Shown: in pieces, positions 32,710 through 41,040 of the stretch
How the letters are laid out: each line of letters starts with the position of its first letter
Numbering within the stretch: the stretch's first letter is position 1
Assembly (NCBI RefSeq): GCF_002803155.1
Contig: NZ_NNBP01000035.1
Location: 1-64,000 of the forward strand
DNA: 64,000 nucleotides
Direction: 5' to 3'
DNA from: Streptomyces sp. CB02959
Lineage (GTDB): Bacteria > Actinomycetota > Actinomycetes > Streptomycetales > Streptomycetaceae
Translations under genes and position numbers: made by a program
The notes under the pieces: generated by a model
Databases searched by the model: none
Told to the model about the DNA's origin: nothing
The model's input: the letters and a program-made list of their open reading frames with translations, nothing else

Positions 32710-35373
32710 ATGACTTCCAGCGCGCAGGGATCCGACCAGGGCTCCCACCGGGGATCTGACCAGGTATCGGACGGGGCCGACCGGAGCGGGGCGGCCCCCC
32801 GGCCGACGGCCAACGCGATGCGCCGGGCGCTCAAGCGGGCCCGGGACGGCGTGGCGTTGGACGTCACCGAGGCCGCGGTGCTCCTCCAGGCGCGCGGCGA
32901 GGACCTGGAGGACCTGTGCGCCTCGGCGGCCCGGGTGCGCGACGCGGGCCTGGAGGCCGCCGGCCGCCCCGGCGTCATCACGTACTCCAAGAGCGTCTTC
33001 ATCCCCCTGACGCGCCTGTGCCGCGACAAGTGCCACTACTGCACCTTCGCCACCGTCCCCGGCAAGCTCCGCCGGGCCGGCCACGGGATGTTCATGTCCC
33101 CCGACGAGGTGCTGGCGATCGCCCGCCGCGGCGCCGAACTCGGCTGCAAGGAAGCCCTGATCACCCTCGGGGACAAGCCCGAGGAGCGCTGGCCCGAGGC
33201 GCGCGAGTGGCTGGCGGCCGAGGGGTACGACGACACCATCGCCTACGTCCGCGCCATCGCCATCCGCATCCTTGAGGAGACCGGGCTGCTGCCCCACCTC
33301 AACCCCGGTGTGATGTCGTGGACGGACTTCCAGCGCCTCAAGCCGGTCGCCCCGTCGATGGGCATGATGCTGGAGACCACCGCCGAGCGCCTGTGGAGCG
33401 AGCCCGGCGGCCCGCACCACGGCTCGCCGGACAAGGAGCCCGCGGTGCGGCTGCGCGTCCTGGAGGACGCCGGGCGCAGCTCCGTCCCGTTCACCAGCGG
33501 TCTGCTGATCGGCATCGGGGAGACCCACGCGGAGCGCGCCGAGTCGCTGTTCGCGCTGCGCCGCATCTCCCGCGCCTACCACGGCATCCAGGAACTGATC
33601 CTGCAGAACTTCCGCGCCAAGCCGGACACCGCGATGCGCGGGATGCCCGACGCCGAGTTGGACGAGCTGGTCGCCACCGTGGCCGTCGCCCGGCACATCA
33701 TGGGCCCCACCGCCTGCCTCCAGGCGCCGCCCAACCTGGTGGACGGGGAGTACGCCCGGCTGATCCGGGCCGGTATCGACGACTGGGGCGGCGTCTCCCC
33801 ACTCACCCCGGACCACGTCAACCCCGAGCGCCCCTGGCCCCAGATCGACACGCTCGCCGAGCACTCCGCGACCGAGGGCTTCCGGCTGCGCGAACGCCTC
33901 GCGGTCTACCCGGAGTTCGTCCGGCGCGGCGAGCCCTGGCTGGACCCCCGGCTGCTGCCGCACGTCACCGCCCTCGCCGACCCGGCCACCGGCCTGGCCC
34001 GGGAGGACGCCGCGGTGACCGGCCGCCCCTGGCAGGAGCCCGAGGAGGGGTTCGTCTCCACCGGCCGCACGGACCTGCACCGCACCATCGACACCGAGGG
34101 CCGGACGGCGGACCGCCGCGACGACTTCGACGAGGTGTACGGCGACTGGGCGGCGCTGCGCGAGGCCGCCGCGCCCGGCATGGTGCCCTCCCGGCTGGAC
34201 GCCGACGTCCGCCAGGCGCTCTCCCAGGCCGCCGACGACCCGACGAAGCTCACCGACGCCGAGGCGCTCGCCCTGCTGCACGCCGACGGCCCGGCGCTGG
34301 ACGCGCTCTGCCGGATCGCCGACGACCTGCGCCGCGCCACGGTGGGCGACGCCGTCACCTACATCGTCACCAGGAACATCAACTTCACCAACGTCTGCTA
34401 CACCGGCTGCCGGTTCTGCGCCTTCGCCCAGCGCCGCACGGACGCCGACGCCTACACCCTCTCCCTCTCCCAGGTCGCCGACCGCGCCCAACAGGCGTGG
34501 GACGTGGGCGCGGTGGAGGTCTGCATGCAGGGCGGTATCCACCCCGACCTGCCCGGCACGGCGTACTTCGACATCGCCCGCGCCGTGAAGGAGCGGGTCC
34601 CGGGCATGCACGTGCACGCCTTCTCCCCGATGGAGGTGGTCAACGGCGCGACCCGCACCGGCCTGTCCATCCGGGAGTGGCTGACCGAGGCCAAGGCCGC
34701 CGGTCTGGACACCATCCCCGGCACCGCCGCGGAGATCCTCGACGACGAGGTCCGCTGGATCCTCACCAAGGGAAAACTCCCCACCGCCACCTGGGTCGAG
34801 GTCGTCAAGACCGCCCACGAGCTGGGCATCCGCTCCTCGTCGACAATGATGTACGGCCATGTGGACCAGCCGCGCCACTGGCTCGGCCACCTCCGGCTGC
34901 TGGCCGAGATCCAGCAGGCCGCGTTGTCCAAAGGCGTCGGCGGCTTCACCGAGTTCGTCACGCTGCCCTTCATCCACACCAACGCCCCCGTCTACCTCGC
35001 CGGCATCGCCCGTCCCGGCCCCACCACCCGCGACAACCGCGCGGTGACGGCGATGGCCCGGGTCCTGCTCCACCCGCACATCACCAACATCCAGACCAGC
35101 TGGGTGAAACTGGGTGCCGAGGGCGCGGCGGAAATGCTCCGCTCCGGCGCCAACGACCTGGGCGGCACCCTGATGGAGGAGACCATCTCCCGGATGGCCG
35201 GTTCGAGTTACGGCTCCTACCGCTCCATCCAGGACCTGATCGGCATCGCCGACCTCGCCGGCCGCCCGGCTCGCCCCCGGACCACCACCTACGCCGACGT
35301 CCCCGCCGAGCGCCAGGCCGCCGCGCTGGCGTCGGACGGCCACCTGCCGGAGCTGCTGCCGGTGGTGGAGTAG
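32710..35373 (+). CDS. fbiC: FbiC, 7,8-didemethyl-8-hydroxy-5-deazariboflavin (FO) synthase
   Basis: An 887-residue fusion of the two radical SAM halves (CofG and CofH) that make the deazaflavin FO, precursor of coenzyme F420, from a ribityl-diaminouracil and tyrosine. Each half carries its own iron-sulfur motif. The first is CRDKCHYCTF near residue 100 and the second CYTGCRFCAF near residue 565. The length equals that of actinobacterial FbiC. TATGCT (32698-32703) lies 6 nt before the ATG, so the mRNA is probably leaderless. The gene provides cofactor for the LLM oxidoreductases in this window. A shared terminator follows at 35390-35432. Confidence 0.97.
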   Translation: MTSSAQGSDQGSHRGSDQVSDGADRSGAAPRPTANAMRRALKRARDGVALDVTEAAVLLQARGEDLEDLCASAARVRDAGLEAAGRPGVITYSKSVFIPLTRLCRDKCHYCTFATVPGKLRRAGHGMFMSPDEVLAIARRGAELGCKEALITLGDKPEERWPEAREWLAAEGYDDTIAYVRAIAIRILEETGLLPHLNPGVMSWTDFQRLKPVAPSMGMMLETTAERLWSEPGGPHHGSPDKEPAVRLRVLEDAGRSSVPFTSGLLIGIGETHAERAESLFALRRISRAYHGIQELILQNFRAKPDTAMRGMPDAELDELVATVAVARHIMGPTACLQAPPNLVDGEYARLIRAGIDDWGGVSPLTPDHVNPERPWPQIDTLAEHSATEGFRLRERLAVYPEFVRRGEPWLDPRLLPHVTALADPATGLAREDAAVTGRPWQEPEEGFVSTGRTDLHRTIDTEGRTADRRDDFDEVYGDWAALREAAAPGMVPSRLDADVRQALSQAADDPTKLTDAEALALLHADGPALDALCRIADDLRRATVGDAVTYIVTRNINFTNVCYTGCRFCAFAQRRTDADAYTLSLSQVADRAQQAWDVGAVEVCMQGGIHPDLPGTAYFDIARAVKERVPGMHVHAFSPMEVVNGATRTGLSIREWLTEAKAAGLDTIPGTAAEILDDEVRWILTKGKLPTATWVEVVKTAHELGIRSSSTMMYGHVDQPRHWLGHLRLLAEIQQAALSKGVGGFTEFVTLPFIHTNAPVYLAGIARPGPTTRDNRAVTAMARVLLHPHITNIQTSWVKLGAEGAAEMLRSGANDLGGTLMEETISRMAGSSYGSYRSIQDLIGIADLAGRPARPRTTTYADVPAERQAAALASDGHLPELLPVVE

Positions 35374-35389
35374 CGGCCCGCACCGCGGC

Positions 35390-35432
35390 GCCGGCCCGGC
35401 CGATCGGGGACGCCCCCCCCGGCCGGGCCGGC
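35390..35432. terminator. bidirectional hairpin terminator
   Basis: GCCGGCCCGGCCG (35390-35402) and its inverse (35420-35432) form a perfect 13-bp stem between the convergent fbiC and the following small gene. Confidence 0.7.
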
Positions 35433-35435
35433 GGG

Positions 35436-35690
35436 TCACTCCCCGCCGTGCTCCGCCTCGTGCTGGAGGATGCACTGCTGCCACTGCGACAGCGCCTCCT
35501 CGCGGTCGCCGCCGGCGTCCTGGGCGGCGACGATCAGCGCGTCGGCGGCCATGGCGGCCAGCCGCACCGCGACATGGCACACATCGCGCTGGGGGAGCGG
35601 CCGGAGGAGTTCCACCGCACCGTCGCTGTCACCGGACAGAGCCGAGGCGACGACGGCCATGGTGGTGCGGTCCCACTCGTACTCGGACAT
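35436..35690 (-). CDS. small hypothetical protein
   Basis: An 84-residue, mainly helical acidic protein (MSEYEWDRTTMAVVASALSGD...CHVAVRLAAMAADALIVAAQ...QWQQCILQHEAEHGGE). There are no membrane segments. ATG 35690 has a weak ribosome site; upstream GTG/ATG at 35726/35723 are alternatives. No family is recognised. It is convergent with fbiC and downstream of the hydroxyacid dehydrogenase on the same strand, about 100 bp away. Confidence 0.65.
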   Translation of the reverse strand: MSEYEWDRTTMAVVASALSGDSDGAVELLRPLPQRDVCHVAVRLAAMAADALIVAAQDAGGDREEALSQWQQCILQHEAEHGGE

Positions 35691-35793
35691 GGGGAAAGCA
35701 TGCCCAGCGGGCGGCACGGCCATCACCGAACGGCCGGGCGGTGCGGAAATCCGCCGTCCGGCCGCCGCCGAAACACCGGGGGCCGACGGGCCC

Positions 35794-36798
35794 TCAGCCC
35801 AGCTTCCGGACCGGTTCCCCCGCCAGATAGGCCGCGATGTCCTCCACGGCCTCGCGGAAGTACCCCTCGTAGTTGCGCCGGGTGACGTAGCCGAGGTGGG
35901 GGAGGGCGAGCACGTTCGGGAGGGTGCGCAGGGCGGCGTCCGCGGGCAGCGGCTCCTGCTCGTAGACGTCCAGGCCGGCGCCGGCGATCCACTTCTCGCG
36001 CAGGGCCCGGAGCAGCGCGGACTGGTCGACGATGGCGGCCCGCGCGGTGTTCACCAGATAGGCGGTGGGCCGCATCCGGCGGAGTTCCGGGGCGCCGAGC
36101 AGGCCGCGGGTGCGGTCGCCGAGGACCAGGTGGACGGAGACGAAGTCGCTGCTCTCCAGCAGCTCTTCCTTGCCGGCGGCGGCGCGCACGCCCACCTCCG
36201 CGGCGCGTTCCGCGGTCAGGTGCGGGCTCCAGGCCACCACGTCCATCCCGAAGGCCAGGCCGACCCGGGCCACCTTGCTGCCGATCCGGCCCAGGCCGAG
36301 CAGCCCCAGCGTCCGGCCGTGCAGATCGGCGCCGACGGTGCTCTGCCAGGGGCCGCCGGCCCGCATCGCGGTGCTCTCGGTGACGACGTTGCGGGCCAGG
36401 CCCAGGATGAGGGCCCAGGTCAGCTCGACGGGCGGCTCGCCGTTGCTGGCGGTGCCGCAGACCGTGACGCCGTGCCGGGCGGCCGCCGCCAGGTCGATCG
36501 ACGCGTTCCGCATACCGGACGTGACCAGCAGCCGCAGCCGCGGCAGCCGGGCCAGCAGCGAGGCCGGGAACGGCGTCCGCTCGCGCATCGCGACCACGAT
36601 CTCGCAGTCGCCGACCGCCTCGACCACCTCGTCCTCGGAGCGCAGCGGCGTGCGCAGCGCACGGACGTCCACGGCGCCGGCCAGCGGGGACCAGTCGGCC
36701 AGGGAGAGGGCCACGCCCTGGTAGTCGTCGAGCACGGCGCAGCGCGCGGCGGCGGCGCCGGCGGTGCCCGGCACGGGCGCGGCGGCGGGCGAAGTCAT
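35794..36798 (-). CDS. D-2-hydroxyacid dehydrogenase family protein
   Basis: A 334-residue NAD-dependent enzyme interconverting 2-hydroxy acids and 2-oxo acids. The Rossmann motif LGLLGLGRIGSKVARVGLAFG lies near residue 160. The catalytic Arg (VNTARAAIVDQSAL), Glu (LDVYEQEPLP) and His (ALPHLGYVTRRNYEGYF) follow in the standard order. GGGAGG 4-5 nt upstream supports ATG 36798. The substrate is unknown. It is divergent from the ADP-ribosylglycohydrolase locus. Confidence 0.9.
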   Translation of the reverse strand: MTSPAAAPVPGTAGAAAARCAVLDDYQGVALSLADWSPLAGAVDVRALRTPLRSEDEVVEAVGDCEIVVAMRERTPFPASLLARLPRLRLLVTSGMRNASIDLAAAARHGVTVCGTASNGEPPVELTWALILGLARNVVTESTAMRAGGPWQSTVGADLHGRTLGLLGLGRIGSKVARVGLAFGMDVVAWSPHLTAERAAEVGVRAAAGKEELLESSDFVSVHLVLGDRTRGLLGAPELRRMRPTAYLVNTARAAIVDQSALLRALREKWIAGAGLDVYEQEPLPADAALRTLPNVLALPHLGYVTRRNYEGYFREAVEDIAAYLAGEPVRKLG

Positions 36799-36960
36799 GG
36801 GGCCTCCCGGAGCGGGGACGGGAAGGGGGCCGTCCCACCCGTCACCTCACGATACGAACCTGATACAAACCCGGCCCGGTTTCGATCATTCCCGGTCGCT
36901 ACAGTGCTGCGCCAGGGGCGTCCGCAAGGCCCCGGACCGTCCGAGCGTCGGGAGGGCGCA

Positions 36961-37068
36961 GTGACCGAGCACAGCACGGGGGTCACCCCGGCCGAAGGCG
37001 GGCCGAGAGCCCTCGACCGGTGCGCGCCGGGCGGCGGCGGGCCCGAGCCGAGCGGGGTTCCGGCATGA
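36961..37068 (+). CDS. 35-residue leader peptide coupled to the ADP-ribosylglycohydrolase
   Basis: GTG 36961 has GGGAGG 5-6 nt upstream, a much better ribosome site than the one before the downstream gene. The product is hydrophilic (MTEHSTGVTPAEGGPRALDR followed by a Gly/Pro-rich tail). Its TGA overlaps the ATG of the next gene (ATGA). It may serve mainly to bring ribosomes to the downstream start. No homologous family is recognised. Confidence 0.5.
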   Translation: MTEHSTGVTPAEGGPRALDRCAPGGGGPEPSGVPA

Positions 37069-38186
37069 ACGCGGCGGCAGGCGGCACCGCCATCTGGGGC
37101 CGCGCCGAACAGCAGGACTTCCGCAGCCGGGTGCGCGGCTGCCTGCTGGGCGGCGCCATCGGCGACGCGCTCGGCGCCGCCGTCGAGTCCGACTCGCTGG
37201 ACGCGATCCGGGAGGCGCACGGCCAGGACGGCGTGACCGACCTGGTCCCCGCCTTCGGGCGGCGCGGTGCGGTCACCGACGACACCCAGATGACGCTCTT
37301 CACCGTGGACGGCCTGATCCGCGCCCAGGTCCGCCGCGACACCGGCGCCTGGCACCCGCCCACCGACGTCCACCGCGCCTACCTCCGCTGGGCCGCCACC
37401 CAGCGCGACTGGGGCCCCGACGAGCGCAAGGAGGACGACGGCTGGCTGGCCCGCGAGGAGTGGCTCTACGCCCGCCGCACCCCCGACCGGGACTGCCTCA
37501 GCGGCCTCGGCGACGAGGTGATGGGCACCCTCGACAAGCCGAAGAACCCGGACTCCAAGGGCTGCGGCGCGGTGATGCGGTCCGCGCCGTTCGGCCTGCT
37601 CGTCGGCTGGGAGCCGCAGCTGGTCTTCCAACTCGCCGTCGAGTGCGCGGCGCAGACCCACGGCCACCCCACCGGCTACCTCGCGGCCGGCGCGTTCGCC
37701 GTGATCAGCCACTCGCTGGCGCGCGGCGAGGTCCTCGACGGCGCCGTCCAGAAGGCGCTGGCCCACCTCGCCACCCGCCCCGGCCACGAGGAGACCACCG
37801 ACGCCCTCAAGCGCGCGCTGGGCGCGGTACGGCAGGGCATGCCGACGCCCGCCCGGGTCGAGTCGCTGGGCGGCGGCCGGACCGCCGAGGAGGCCCTGTC
37901 GATCGGCGTGTACTGCGCCCTGGTCGCCGAGGACATCCGGCACGGTCTGCTGCTCGCGGTCAACCACGGCGGCGACAGCGACTCCACCGGCGCCCTCTGC
38001 GGCAACCTCCTGGGCGCCCTGCACGGCGAGACCGCCCTCCCCCCGGACTGGGTGGTCGAACTGGAGGGCCGTTCCACCATCCTCGAACTCGCCGACGACT
38101 TCGCCATGGAGATGACCCAGGGCCCCGCACTGCACGGCCCCGCGGGCTCCGCCGCGGGCTGGCTGGCCCGCTACCCGCGCGCCTGA
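37065..38186 (+). CDS. ADP-ribosylglycohydrolase (DraG-like)
   Basis: A 373-residue all-helical DraG/ARH-type hydrolase that removes ADP-ribose from protein or nucleic-acid targets. The binuclear Mg site is seen in GDALGAAVE near residue 32, VTDDTQMTLFTVDGLI near 70, and the C-terminal NHGGDSDSTGALCGNLLGALHG near residue 305. All of these metal-ligand Asp residues are present, so it should be active. The ATG at 37065 overlaps the stop of the 35-residue leader. It is convergent with the Na+/solute symporter gene. The target is unknown. Confidence 0.93.
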   Translation: MNAAAGGTAIWGRAEQQDFRSRVRGCLLGGAIGDALGAAVESDSLDAIREAHGQDGVTDLVPAFGRRGAVTDDTQMTLFTVDGLIRAQVRRDTGAWHPPTDVHRAYLRWAATQRDWGPDERKEDDGWLAREEWLYARRTPDRDCLSGLGDEVMGTLDKPKNPDSKGCGAVMRSAPFGLLVGWEPQLVFQLAVECAAQTHGHPTGYLAAGAFAVISHSLARGEVLDGAVQKALAHLATRPGHEETTDALKRALGAVRQGMPTPARVESLGGGRTAEEALSIGVYCALVAEDIRHGLLLAVNHGGDSDSTGALCGNLLGALHGETALPPDWVVELEGRSTILELADDFAMEMTQGPALHGPAGSAAGWLARYPRA

Positions 38187-38227
38187 CTCCCCCGGGCGCG
38201 CGGGCGCCCACCACCCGCGACCCGCCG

Positions 38228-39751
38228 TCACGACCCGCTCGGCACCGCCGCCGGCCGGGTCGTCCCGTCCTCCTCGCCGTCGCCGTCGATCCTGGCCAGC
38301 AGGGCGTCGCGGGCGTCGCTCGGCTCCGGCCGCACCAGGCCGAGGAGGGCGAACAGCACCAGCGACGTCGCCACCGGCGCCACGATCTGCACCTGCAACT
38401 GCACCCCGGCCAGGCCGTAGTTCGTCAGCCAGAACGCGCCCAGCCCGGCCGCCCAGGACACCAGCGCCGCGGTCGGCCCGGACCGGCGGAAGGCCGGCAC
38501 CAGCCCCAGCAGGAACGGGATGGACACCGGCCCGACCAGTCCGGCCACCCACTTGATGACGACGGTGATGATGTCCTTGAACGCCGGCGAGTCGACCTGC
38601 GTCGCGACCGCCATCGACAGCGCCAGGAAGCAGACCGTCGACAGCCGCGCCGCCACCAGCCCGGCCCGGCGCGACCACGCCCGGGCCCGCGCCGACACCG
38701 CCGGTGCGATGTCCCGGGTGAAGACCGCGGCGATGGCGTTGGCGTCCGAGGAGCACATGGCCATGGTGTGCGAGAAGAAGCCGACCACGACCAGCCCCAG
38801 CAGGCCGTGCGGCAGCAGCCGTTCGGTGAGCAGCGCGTACGCGTCCGACGCGTCCGGTCTGCCGGGCGTCACCAGGAGCGGCGCCGCCCACATCGGGAAG
38901 AAGAGGACGGCGGGCCAGATCAGCCACAGGGCCGCGGACAGCAGCGCCGAGCGCCGCGCCTCCCGGGCGTTGCGGGTGGCCATGTAGCGCTGGGCCTGGT
39001 TCCACATCCCGCCGCTGTACTCGAAGGTCTTGATGAAGAGGTACGCGAGCAGGAAGGCCAGGGTGTACGGGCCGGCGGTCGGCCGGGAGTGCCCGTCCGG
39101 CAGCCGGTCCCAGAGAGTCCACAACCCGCTGGCGCCGCCCAGTTCGCCCAGCACGGCCACCAGCATCGCGACCCCGGCCAGCAGTTGGATGACGAACTGC
39201 CCCAACTCCGTCAGGGCGTCCGCCCACAGCCCGCCGACCGTGCAGTAGATGCCGGTGACCACCCCGGTGACGAGGATGCCGTGGTCGAGGGAGATCCCGG
39301 TGAAGACCGACAACAGGGTGGCGATCGCCGCCCACTTGGCGCCCACGTCCACGATCTTCAACAGAACGCCCGACCAGGCGAGGGCCTGCTGCGTGCGCAG
39401 GTCGTAGCGGCTCTTGAGGTACTCCAGCGGCGAGGCGACCCCGAGTCGGGACCGCAGCCGGTTCAGCCGCCCGGCGAACAGCCGGGCGCCGATGGCGATG
39501 CCGACCGCGATCGGGAAGGACCAGGTGACGTAGGAGGTGACGCCGTACTGGTAGGCGATGCCCGCGTATCCGGTGAACATCACCGCGCTGTAGCCGGACA
39601 TGTGGTGCGAGATGCCGGACAGCCACCACGGCATCCGCCCCCCGGCGGTGAAGAAGTCGGCGACGTCCGTCACGCGCCGGTGCGACCACACCCCGATCGC
39701 GACCATCACGCCGAAGTAGCCGATGAGTACGGCCCAGTCGAGACTGTTCAT
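38228..39751 (-). CDS. sodium:solute symporter (SSS family)
   Basis: A 507-residue membrane protein of about 13 helices. The start MNSLDWAVLIGYFGVMVAIG and the segment VADFFTAGGRMPWWLSGISHHMSGYSAVMFTG with the sodium-site pattern mark it as SSS family (PutP/SGLT fold). SPLEYLKSRYDLRTQ and MCSSDANAIAAVFTRDI are further hallmarks. GGAGGGGGC lies 5 nt before ATG 39751. The solute is not predictable. A short basic-acidic tail ends the protein. Confidence 0.92.
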   Translation of the reverse strand: MNSLDWAVLIGYFGVMVAIGVWSHRRVTDVADFFTAGGRMPWWLSGISHHMSGYSAVMFTGYAGIAYQYGVTSYVTWSFPIAVGIAIGARLFAGRLNRLRSRLGVASPLEYLKSRYDLRTQQALAWSGVLLKIVDVGAKWAAIATLLSVFTGISLDHGILVTGVVTGIYCTVGGLWADALTELGQFVIQLLAGVAMLVAVLGELGGASGLWTLWDRLPDGHSRPTAGPYTLAFLLAYLFIKTFEYSGGMWNQAQRYMATRNAREARRSALLSAALWLIWPAVLFFPMWAAPLLVTPGRPDASDAYALLTERLLPHGLLGLVVVGFFSHTMAMCSSDANAIAAVFTRDIAPAVSARARAWSRRAGLVAARLSTVCFLALSMAVATQVDSPAFKDIITVVIKWVAGLVGPVSIPFLLGLVPAFRRSGPTAALVSWAAGLGAFWLTNYGLAGVQLQVQIVAPVATSLVLFALLGLVRPEPSDARDALLARIDGDGEEDGTTRPAAVPSGS

Positions 39752-40000
39752 GCCCCCTCCAGGGGTCCGCCTTGTGAACGTTCCAGATGTGGAAGCATTT
39801 CGCCGTGACGCGGTCCTGCGGTGCCGAGTACCCGCTCAGGAGCGGGGAACTCCGGGGATTGAACCGTTCTGCGCGACTGCCGGTCAAGGGTCTTGACGGT
39901 CATGGATATGAACACAGGTCACCGAAGCGAACGAGAGCGAGCGGAACGCCGAGCCCCCCGCCCCCGTCCGGGCGCGGGGGAACACCCTCGGGCGGGCACG
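39752..40000. other. intergenic stretch before the SDR terminator
   Basis: I see no gene here. The part next to 39752 should hold the symporter promoter; the rest is GC-rich without a consistent reading frame. Confidence 0.5.
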
Positions 40001-40037
40001 AAAAAGCGGCCGTACGGGCGGGGGCCCGTACGGCCGC
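40001..40037 (-). terminator. intrinsic terminator of the SDR gene
   Basis: Perfect 14-bp stem (40024-40037 with 40006-40019, GGGG loop). On the minus strand it is followed by TTTTT (40005-40001), 18 bp after the SDR stop at 40055. Confidence 0.88.
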
Positions 40038-40054
40038 GCGACGGCGGCCGGCCG

Positions 40055-40840
40055 CTACCGCATCAGCTCGCCCGCGTTCACCAGCAGCGACTGCCCGGTG
40101 ATGGCCCGCGCCCGGTCCGAGGCGAGGAAGACCGCGGCCTCCGCCACGTCCGCGTCCGTGGCCAGCTCGGGCAGCGCCATCCGCCCGGTGAGCCGCCCCA
40201 GCACCTCGGACTCCGGCGCCCCTTCGGCCCGCGCGGTGTGCCGCACGTACTCGGCCACCGGCGGTCCCCACATCCAGCCCGGCTGCACGGTGTTGACCCG
40301 GATCCGGTCCGGCCCCACCTCCCGCGCCAGCGAGTACATCGCCGACACCAGCCCGCCCTTGGACGCCGCGTACGCCGCCTGCTGCACCTGCGAGGGCGCG
40401 GCCACCGACGACTGGGTGCCGATGATCACCACCGAGCCGCCGCCGCCCGCCGCCATCGCCGGCAGGCAGGCGCGGGTCATCCGCAGCGTGCCGAAGAGGT
40501 TGACGTCCACCACCTGCCGCCAGGTGTCGAAGTCGGCGTCCCGCAGGCCGCCGAAGTGGCTGTCCAGCGCCGCGACATGGACCACCGCGTCGATCCCGCC
40601 GAACCGCGCCACGGCCAGTCCGGCCAGCGCCGTGCACTGCGCCTCGTCGCCGATGTCGGTCGCCCGCCAGGCCGTCCGCTCGCCCGACGCGTCGATCCGG
40701 GCCGCCGTCGCCGCGAGGTTCCGCTCGGTGCGCGCGCCCAGCACGACCCGGGCGCCGTCCCGCAGGCACGCCGCCGCGACCTGGTGGCCGAGCCCGGCGC
40801 CGACGCCGGAGACGATGACGGTCTTGTCGCGCAGCAGCAT
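40055..40840 (-). CDS. short-chain dehydrogenase/reductase (SDR)
   Basis: A 261-residue classical SDR. The cofactor motif VIVSGVGAGLGHQVAAACL, the NAG-equivalent VVHVAALDSHFGGL, a catalytic Ser in VVIIGTQSSVAAPSQVQQAAY with YAASKGG, and the C-terminal FLASDRARAITGQSLLVNAGE are present. ATG 40840 has AGGAGGG 6 nt upstream. It ends in a strong terminator and its promoter carries operator g, so it belongs to the same regulon as the LLM/SDR/ALDH genes although isolated here. Its substrate is presumably a hydroxy- or keto-intermediate of that pathway. Confidence 0.9.
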   Translation of the reverse strand: MLLRDKTVIVSGVGAGLGHQVAAACLRDGARVVLGARTERNLAATAARIDASGERTAWRATDIGDEAQCTALAGLAVARFGGIDAVVHVAALDSHFGGLRDADFDTWRQVVDVNLFGTLRMTRACLPAMAAGGGGSVVIIGTQSSVAAPSQVQQAAYAASKGGLVSAMYSLAREVGPDRIRVNTVQPGWMWGPPVAEYVRHTARAEGAPESEVLGRLTGRMALPELATDADVAEAAVFLASDRARAITGQSLLVNAGELMR

Positions 40841-40876
40841 GCGGAACCCTCCTGCCGTCCGGCCCACAGCAGAGAA

Positions 40877-40891
40877 CTGACGGTGAGTCAG
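40877..40891 (-). promoter_or_regulatory. CTGA-N7-TCAG operator (site g)
   Basis: The palindrome CTGACGGTGAGTCAG lies 37 nt upstream of the SDR ATG. On the minus strand it offers CTGACT as -35, but no clear -10 is visible at the usual spacing. Confidence 0.65.
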
Positions 40892-41040
40892 TAGTGTGGC
40901 GGACGGTCAGGGTAGGCGGGCCGCGCGGCGAAGGGAAGGCCGGCGGGGCGCCGGGCACGGCCACCCCCGCGGAACGGCTGATTCCGCGCCCCGCGACGGG
41001 CCCGTGGACCCCCGCCGCCCGGTCCCGCCGCCCGGTTCCG

